This document shows positions 58,662 through 64,000 of a DNA stretch of 64,000 nt, piece after piece. The notes beneath the pieces were generated by a model, which saw only the letters and a list, made by a program, of their open reading frames with translations, did no database searches and had not been told where the DNA came from. Where the stretch lies: positions 124,001 to 188,000 of the forward strand of contig NZ_NEGA01000003.1 of assembly GCF_002135315.1 (NCBI RefSeq), written 5' to 3'. Made by a program: the position numbers and the translations under genes. The stretch is from Acinetobacter sp. ANC 3903 (GTDB taxonomy: Bacteria > Pseudomonadota > Gammaproteobacteria > Pseudomonadales > Moraxellaceae). Positions within the stretch are counted from its first letter, which is position 1. Each line of letters opens with the position of its first letter.

Positions 58662-59024
58662 GTGTAACACTCTTCTTTAAGAATAAGGACACTATATGAA
58701 TCAAGAATATTTTTAACAATCATAAACTTATAATATTTTATTGATTAAAAATCGATTTTAAAGATATCTATAAAAATACTTTAAAATGCACTTTTAGCAC
58801 TAAAACCATCCCTAAAAAATCTCAAACTTGTTGTTTTTCATCATTCTTCATGTTGTCTCCATATTTTTTTGATACAAAGAGCCCAAGCTTTATAGGTATT
58901 TTATCATTTTGTAAAAAAGTGTGACCTAGTTCTACTTTTGTATTTTTTTGTGTGGTTAAATGGTGTCACACCACAGGATTAAAACAATATATAAAATTCC
59001 AGCACCAGAAGGGGAGATGTGGAA
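58662..59024. other. Divergent intergenic region
   Basis: 363 AT-rich bases between the divergent sulfate-binding protein gene and the small secreted protein gene. No gene seen. It presumably carries promoters in both directions. A short palindrome ggtgtcacacc occurs near 58970, but no known operator was recognised. Confidence 0.45.
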
Positions 59025-59327
59025 ATGCGATATACAGCAATTATACAGGCGTTAAGTTTAAGTTTAAGTTTAGGGTTTATGGCTCAGCTGGGACATGCAG
59101 CTACAATTAAAGGTACCGAAGCCAAAGTGACTTTAAGCCCTGAAAAATCTTCATTGATTGAAAAAGCCTTGCAACAGCAAAAGCATGGGAGCAATACTTT
59201 ACGTGCCGATAACGATTTAAAAATTCTGACCGAAATTAAAGTTGCACCGACTCAAAGCTTCTTTGCTGCCCAAAACCAGAAATTCAGCCGTTTTGTACAA
59301 GCGCTTTTCCCGCAAAACAACTCTTAA
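59025..59327 (+). CDS. Small secreted protein of unknown function
   Basis: 100 residues. Signal peptide MRYTAIIQALSLSLSLGFMA ending at GHA-ATIKG. The mature part of about 75 residues is Lys/Gln-rich with no Cys and no recognised domain. It contains SPEKSSLIEKALQQQKHGSN and ends FSRFVQALFPQNNS. A strong GGGGAG site lies 8 bases before the ATG, which supports real translation. It lies 129 bases upstream of gltX in the same direction. I do not recognise the family. Confidence 0.7.
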   Translation: MRYTAIIQALSLSLSLGFMAQLGHAATIKGTEAKVTLSPEKSSLIEKALQQQKHGSNTLRADNDLKILTEIKVAPTQSFFAAQNQKFSRFVQALFPQNNS

Positions 59328-59456
59328 TTCAGCAGCGAACTTCTTGCCCCTTTAGTGGTTCCCATCTAGCCTGATCATTTCAATGTTGAATTTAACATTA
59401 AGTGATTGGGCTTTTTCGTTATAATAGCTTCCATTCACATTCTGAAAATATTGGTT

Positions 59457-60965
59457 ATGACTGTTCGTACTCGTATTGCACCTTCTCCTACTGGCTTTCC
59501 ACACGTAGGCACTGCTTATATTGCCTTGTTTAACTTATGTTTTGCTAAACAGCATGGCGGTGAATTTATTCTTCGTATTGAAGATACCGATCAACTGCGC
59601 TCAACTCCTGAATCTGAAAAAATGATTTTAGATTCATTGCGCTGGTTAGGCTTAAATTGGTCAGAAGGTCCGGATGTGGGCGGTCCACATGCACCCTACC
59701 GTCAATCTGAACGTATGGGCATTTATAAGCAATATGCATTAGAACTGGTAGAAAAAGGGCATGCTTTTTACTGCTTCGCAACACCAGAAGAACTGGATCA
59801 AATGCGTGCTGAACAACAGGCACGTGGTGAAACACCGCGTTATGACGGACGAGGCTTACTGCTTTCTCAAGAAGAAGTTGAACGCCGTTTAGCTGCAGGC
59901 GAAGCACATGTGATTCGCATGAAAGTACCTGAAGAAGGGATTTGTAAAGTCAATGATTTACTGCGTGGGGTAGTTGAAATTCCTTGGGCCCAAGTCGACA
60001 TGCAAGTCCTGCTTAAAACCGATGGTTTACCGACTTACCATCTTGCCAATGTCGTCGATGACCATCTGATGCAAATCACTCACGTTTTCCGTGGTGAGGA
60101 ATGGTTACCATCTGCACCAAAACATCAGTTGCTCTACCAATACTTTGGCTGGGAAATGCCGGTACTGGGTCATATGCCATTGCTTCGTAATCCGGACAAA
60201 TCAAAACTATCTAAACGTAAAAACCCAACTTCCATCAATTACTACAGGGACATCGGCGTATTACCGGAAGCCTTGTTGAACTATTTAGGCCGTATGGGCT
60301 GGTCAATGCCAGATGAACGTGAAAAATTCACTTTGGCAGAGATGATTGAGCACTTCGACATTAAACGTGTATCACTGGGTGGCCCAATCTTTGATGTGGA
60401 AAAACTCAACTGGCTGAATGGCCAATGGATTAAAGCACTCTCTCCTGCCGAGCTGTTAAATACTTTATTGGCATGGAAATCTGACCGCAATACCCTGGAA
60501 GACATTGCCGCTGCCATTCAGCCGCGTATCAACCTGCTTTCTGAAGCAGTGAATTGGGCCGGTTTCTATTTCAACCAGTTCCCAAGCATTAGCAAGGAAC
60601 AGTTTGAAAGCAAGAAATTGACCGAAGAACAGGTTCGTCAAAGCTTGCAGTTCGCCATTTGGCGTCTGGAAAGTTTGTTCACCTGGAATAATGATACAGT
60701 CAGCCAAACCTTAATGGACTTGGCCAACCAGATGGAAGTTAAACTTCGTGATTTCATGCCGACTTTCTTTATTGCCATTGCCGGTTCAACCTCGTCGACT
60801 CCAGTCATGCAGTCTATGGTCACGATTGGTCCTGACTTAACTTTCGCACGTTTACGTCATGCACTTGAAATTGTCGGCGGTCCGAGTAAAAAAGAAGCAA
60901 AAGTATGGGAAAAACTCAATGAAAGCTTAAAATTGCCGAAAAATGATGCAGTTGATGAAGCATAA
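59457..60965 (+). CDS. gltX: Glutamyl-tRNA synthetase
   Basis: Charges tRNA-Glu. 502 residues, class I. The HIGH-like motif is FPHVGTAY (residues about 14-21) and the KMSKS-like motif is KLSKRK (about 253). The start [13 protein letters not shown] at 59457 is the family N terminus; the upstream 17 codons overlap the promoter region, where a perfect TATAAT lies at 59420-59425. tRNA-Glu lies 165 bases downstream. Confidence 0.97.
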   Translation: MTVRTRIAPSPTGFPHVGTAYIALFNLCFAKQHGGEFILRIEDTDQLRSTPESEKMILDSLRWLGLNWSEGPDVGGPHAPYRQSERMGIYKQYALELVEKGHAFYCFATPEELDQMRAEQQARGETPRYDGRGLLLSQEEVERRLAAGEAHVIRMKVPEEGICKVNDLLRGVVEIPWAQVDMQVLLKTDGLPTYHLANVVDDHLMQITHVFRGEEWLPSAPKHQLLYQYFGWEMPVLGHMPLLRNPDKSKLSKRKNPTSINYYRDIGVLPEALLNYLGRMGWSMPDEREKFTLAEMIEHFDIKRVSLGGPIFDVEKLNWLNGQWIKALSPAELLNTLLAWKSDRNTLEDIAAAIQPRINLLSEAVNWAGFYFNQFPSISKEQFESKKLTEEQVRQSLQFAIWRLESLFTWNNDTVSQTLMDLANQMEVKLRDFMPTFFIAIAGSTSSTPVMQSMVTIGPDLTFARLRHALEIVGGPSKKEAKVWEKLNESLKLPKNDAVDEA

Positions 60966-61022
60966 TTGATTTTATAGTTGACGTGTAAGCGCAATAGCCC
61001 TAATATTGCGCTCACACAAACT

Positions 61023-61098
61023 GGGGTCATAGCTCAGTTGGTAGAGCGCTACAATGGCATTGTAGAGGTCAGGAGTTCGATCCTCCTTGACTCCACCA
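61023..61098 (+). tRNA. tRNA-Ala (anticodon GGC)
   Basis: 76 bases with the acceptor stem GGGGTCA / TGACTCC (one G-T pair), D arm AGCTC...GAGCG, anticodon stem CTACA / TGTAG with loop ATGGCAT, a TTCGATC T-loop and encoded CCA. Anticodon GGC at 61056-61058. Confidence 0.96.
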
Positions 61099-61130
61099 AA
61101 GTTTGCTGTTTTACCTGTGTTGCCTCAATT

Positions 61131-61206
61131 GTCCCTATCGTCTAGAGGCCTAGGACATCGCCCTTTCACGGCGGTAACCGGGGTTCGAATCCCCGTAGGG
61201 ACGCCA
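61131..61206 (+). tRNA. tRNA-Glu (anticodon TTC)
   Basis: 76 bases with acceptor stem GTCCCTA / TAGGGAC, anticodon loop CTTTCAC, T arm CGGGG TTCGAAT CCCCG, discriminator G and encoded CCA. It is 32 bases after tRNA-Ala; the two are probably co-transcribed. Confidence 0.97.
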
Positions 61207-61244
61207 TATTCAAGATCACTATAATATATTTATGGTGATCTGAT

Positions 61245-61276
61245 AAAAAACCCAAGCATTGTGACTTGGGTTTTTT
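61245..61276 (+). terminator. Rho-independent terminator after the tRNA pair
   Basis: The stem aaacccaag / cttgggttt with an 8-base loop is followed by T residues. A second inverted repeat (gatcac / gtgatc, about 61214-61240) precedes it. Confidence 0.88.
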
Positions 61277-61373
61277 ATTGCCTCAATTTTGTCTAAACTT
61301 TTATTTGCGCTGTTTTTTGCTTTCTGTGTCATTCCGATTAAAATAAGCAATAGATTAAAATTATGGAGTTGTA

Positions 61374-61715
61374 ATGCAATACCGTTGCCCCAAATGCCAA
61401 AGCCCTAAAATAATGCCTGTCGCTCAAGCCGGTAGCCCTGCAGTACGACCTGTAGTTCCTAAAAGCCTTGTCTTTCTTATTCCTGCTGTATTCATTTTAT
61501 TACTGCTGGTTTTAATTAGCATTGCGATGTCGATTTTTGGCAATGGCGCAGGCTCTACCCTACAAACTGCAACTGTGGTGGTATTTATTATCTGCGTCAT
61601 CGCCGGGTTCTTGTTTTACCGCGACCTGCCTGATTTTAAAATTTCCATGCAAGGCTTTATGCAGTCACAAAAAAAATGGAAATGTCGTGAATGTAATCAC
61701 GAATGGGAAATCTAA
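61374..61715 (+). CDS. Small membrane protein with split zinc-ribbon motifs
   Basis: 113 residues. N-terminal CPKC (C5, C8), two hydrophobic helices (about 31-53 and 64-82), and C-terminal CREC (C103, C106) before HEWEI. With both ends in the cytoplasm, the two CxxC pairs could together bind one zinc ion. GGAG precedes the ATG. No family name recognised; function unknown. Confidence 0.75.
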   Translation: MQYRCPKCQSPKIMPVAQAGSPAVRPVVPKSLVFLIPAVFILLLLVLISIAMSIFGNGAGSTLQTATVVVFIICVIAGFLFYRDLPDFKISMQGFMQSQKKWKCRECNHEWEI

Positions 61716-61739
61716 AATAAATTTGATTTCACATCAGCT

Positions 61740-62702
61740 TCAATGTTGGTGCTGATGTGAATCTTCCTGATGATCTGAATGTTGCGCTGGATCACTCGCA
61801 TTATGGCAATGTGAATGCGTCATACATTCGGTATCTTCAATCTGTAAAGTCATTTCTGTAATGCCATGTTGATGACTTAACATCTCCAGAGCTTGCTGAT
61901 ATAAGGCATGATGATCTGCCTGTGGTGCATAAAGATGTACCGTCAGATGGAGATTTTTGGAAGTAATGGCCCAAACCTTCAGTTGATGAATACTTTCTAC
62001 ATCCTGTAGGCTCAAAAGATCATTACGCAACTGTTCAATATCAATTTCCTCTGGCACCCCTTCCAGCAGAATATTGATACTTTGTTTAAGTAAAATCCAG
62101 GTTCTCGGCAACACCCAAAAACCAATCAGCACCGCAATGAGGGTGTCCACCCACATCCAGCCAGTGAAATAGATCACGGCCGCGCCAATAATCACCCCGA
62201 TCGACCCCACCGCATCGCTTAAAACTTCCAGATAAGCACCTTTAACATTCAGGCTTTCTGCCGAGCTGGAAAACAGGATTTTCATGGCAATCAGGTTAAT
62301 CACCAGACCAATCACAGCCACGCCCAGCATGCCCAGACTCTGAATTTCAGGGGGATGGCTAAAACGCTGATAAGCCTCGAACAGAATATACATCGCTACG
62401 ACAAACAGCATCGAGGCATTAAACAGTGCCGCCAGAATTTCAAAACGCTGGTAACCAAAAGTTCTTTTATCATCGGCTGGCATTTTGCCAATTTTGATCG
62501 CCACCAAGGCAATGGCCAAGGCTGCCGCATCAGTAAACATGTGTGCCGCATCGGAAAGCAGCGCCAGACTTTGGGTGATAAAACCGGCAATGACTTCAAT
62601 AATTAAAAAGGTACTGGTGAGTGCCAGGGCAAAGGTCAGCTTTTTGGCATTACCCTCTGTGACGATTGCATGGCTGTGATCATGCCCATGATGTTCACCC
62701 AT
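61740..62702 (-). CDS. czcD: Cation diffusion facilitator CzcD-like (Zn/Co/Cd exporter)
   Basis: Inner-membrane proton antiporter that removes excess zinc and related metals. 320 residues with six membrane helices. His-rich ends (HHGHDHSH at the N terminus, many His in the last 30 residues). Metal-site helices have SDAAHMFTDAAAL (TM2) and LEVLSDAVGSIGV (TM5). The C-terminal cytoplasmic domain includes LLEGVPEEIDIEQLR. SD GGGAG. About 1 kb from a CzcA gene end, so part of a metal-resistance region. Confidence 0.92.
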   Translation of the reverse strand: MGEHHGHDHSHAIVTEGNAKKLTFALALTSTFLIIEVIAGFITQSLALLSDAAHMFTDAAALAIALVAIKIGKMPADDKRTFGYQRFEILAALFNASMLFVVAMYILFEAYQRFSHPPEIQSLGMLGVAVIGLVINLIAMKILFSSSAESLNVKGAYLEVLSDAVGSIGVIIGAAVIYFTGWMWVDTLIAVLIGFWVLPRTWILLKQSINILLEGVPEEIDIEQLRNDLLSLQDVESIHQLKVWAITSKNLHLTVHLYAPQADHHALYQQALEMLSHQHGITEMTLQIEDTECMTHSHCHNASDPAQHSDHQEDSHQHQH

Positions 62703-63158
62703 GAATGGCTCCCATTTAATGAATGATAACTTTATTAGTCTTTAAAACAGCATAACAAGCCTACTCAATGTAATACCATTACACCAAGTAAAATTCACGC
62801 AAAGTAAAATTACAAATAATATTTTAAATTTCAAAGCTTAAGAACACGATATCAAGCCTAAATTTAAATTTGGGATCCCACACTCCATAATCAAAGAAAG
62901 AATCCACTTGTGACAAAAAATTTTAAATTTACGTAAAGCAATCATAAATTAACAATTCGATTACACTTATCTTTAATAAATGTTAAAAAATTCATCTACA
63001 AACATAGTTTTATAAATATATGTATTTATTTTTAAATAAAATTTATATTTATGTTAATAATTCGGTTTTTGATAAATATTTCGTGCTTTTCTTCACAAAA
63101 GCAGCTAGATTTTAAAAAGGTTGGATATCTAATCTAACATATGAAAATGAGGTGAATT
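62703..63158. other. Divergent AT-rich intergenic region
   Basis: 456 bases between czcD and the Sel1 gene, very AT-rich, with no credible gene. It probably holds the promoters of both. No clear metal-responsive operator was recognised. Confidence 0.45.
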
Positions 63159-63578
63159 ATGATCATTCAGAATATAAAAAAGATCGTAAATTCTTGGTTG
63201 TATACTCTAAATTCCAATGGATATGGGATGCAGAATCTAGCACTTGAAGCTAACCGGGAGTATTCTCAAGGAGAATATTTCGAACAACTTGCTCGTCAGC
63301 ATCATAAGGAAATTTTGCAACGTTCTAATTCCACTGGCACTGAGAGTGATCTTTCCGTACATAATAATCGTAATGCTATGTGGAATTTTTTAAGTGCAGC
63401 CTTACGTGGACATCGTGATGCCCAGTATAAATTAGGTATCAGCTATTTGAATGGATCATTAGGTCTTGATAAAAACTACACACTGGCAGAGGTATGGTTA
63501 AAAAAAGCTGCAAATCAGCGTCATCCAGAAGCTCGAAATACGCTGCTAAAAGCTTATAACCAAATTGCGTTTTCTTAA
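63159..63578 (+). CDS. Sel1-like repeat protein
   Basis: 139 residues with no signal peptide. The C-terminal half has one clear Sel1-type repeat, GHRDAQYKLGISYLNG ... DKNYTLAEVWLKKAANQ, and the start of another (RHPEARNTLLKAY). Such repeats mediate protein contacts. The N-terminal 60 residues have no known domain. Strong GAGGTGA site before the ATG. A terminator follows directly. Sits between czcD and czcA; a role in metal response is not supported by sequence. Confidence 0.8.
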   Translation: MIIQNIKKIVNSWLYTLNSNGYGMQNLALEANREYSQGEYFEQLARQHHKEILQRSNSTGTESDLSVHNNRNAMWNFLSAALRGHRDAQYKLGISYLNGSLGLDKNYTLAEVWLKKAANQRHPEARNTLLKAYNQIAFS

Positions 63579-63589
63579 ATCAACAATAA

Positions 63590-63617
63590 AAAAACCAGCC
63601 TTCGGGCTGGTTTTTTT
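63590..63617. terminator. Rho-independent terminator after the Sel1 gene
   Basis: A perfect 10-base inverted repeat, aaaaccagcc / ggctggtttt, with the stable loop ttcg is flanked by A and T runs. It can serve both the Sel1 gene and the convergent czcA gene, though 196 bases separate it from the czcA stop. Confidence 0.92.
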
Positions 63618-63812
63618 AAACCTAAATTCAATTAGATTTAAAAATATTCTTTGCACTTTGTAGCAAGATCACTGTTCCCGACCAGTTGCAGAATTTTCCT
63701 AAGGTAGGCCAAACTCAAGATTCTTAGTGCTATTAAACTTTAATAAAAAATTTAATATAAATAATTAGTTACATGAGTTAATGCTTTCAAAATAGCTTCC
63801 TATTGAGCTAAC

Positions 63813-64000
<188 letters not shown>

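Noticed and set aside
61214-61240. Inverted repeat gatcac / gtgatc after the tRNA genes as an attachment site
   Set aside because: There is no integrase gene or duplicated tRNA end nearby; it is more likely part of the tRNA transcript end.

Overview
The window reads as chromosomal DNA of an Acinetobacter species (Moraxellaceae, Gammaproteobacteria). The main reasons are the moderately AT-rich composition, ADP1-like minor pilin genes (fimT-pilV-pilW-pilX-pilY1-comE-comF), the gene sets pilMNOPQ-aroK-aroB and rsmH-ftsL-ftsI-murE-murF-mraY, and a SpoT whose synthetase domain has lost its catalytic motifs. No rRNA, IS element, prophage or CRISPR array was seen. The species assignment is inference from gene content.

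Layout. 1-2.4 kb: ribosomal operon rpsP-rimM-trmD-rplS. 2.4-10.1 kb: minor pilin/competence operon, with PilY1 as the largest gene. 10.2-16.2 kb: ispH, gmk, rpoZ, spoT, ridA, a Fur-box-controlled bfd, and a bacterioferritin whose ferroxidase ligands are mostly replaced. 16.2-27.3 kb: a pilin and glycan island. It holds a PglL/TfpO-type oligosaccharyltransferase, two GT4 and one GT2 glycosyltransferases, a Stealth sugar-phosphate transferase, a PglK-type ABC flippase, a polyprenyl-phosphate sugar synthase, a GT-C/TPR transferase, and the major pilin gene pilA behind a sigma-54-type promoter. 27.5-30.8 kb: lemA, two TPM-domain genes and a predicted metal-dependent hydrolase. 31-37 kb: glutamate synthase gltBD. 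37.5-45.2 kb: SPOR protein, aroB, aroK and pilQPONM. 45.4-48.7 kb: PBP1a and rlmA. 48.8-56 kb: first half of the dcw cell-wall/division cluster. 56.4-58.7 kb: two tandem sulfate-binding protein paralogs. 59-61.2 kb: a small secreted protein, gltX, tRNA-Ala and tRNA-Glu. 61.4-64 kb: a zinc-ribbon membrane protein, a CzcD-like exporter, a Sel1 protein and the 3' end of a CzcA-type pump.

Three separate type IV pilus (T4P) loci lie within 45 kb: tip/minor pilins, major pilin with glycan genes, and the PilMNOPQ alignment/secretin complex. The glycan island has most parts of a lipid-linked O-glycan pathway (transferases, flippase, oligosaccharyltransferase) but no initiating phosphoglycosyltransferase. 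It also has a second possible route, a polyprenyl-P-sugar synthase paired with a GT-C enzyme.

Main observation. Every G/C homopolymer of 7 or more bases that I found lies in a T4P or pilin-glycan gene: G10 in pilM, G8 in pilY1, G8 in the GT2 gene of the glycan island, G7 in pilQ, and G7 in the Shine-Dalgarno region of comE. This suggests phase variation of pilus assembly, tip adhesin and glycan by slipped-strand mispairing.
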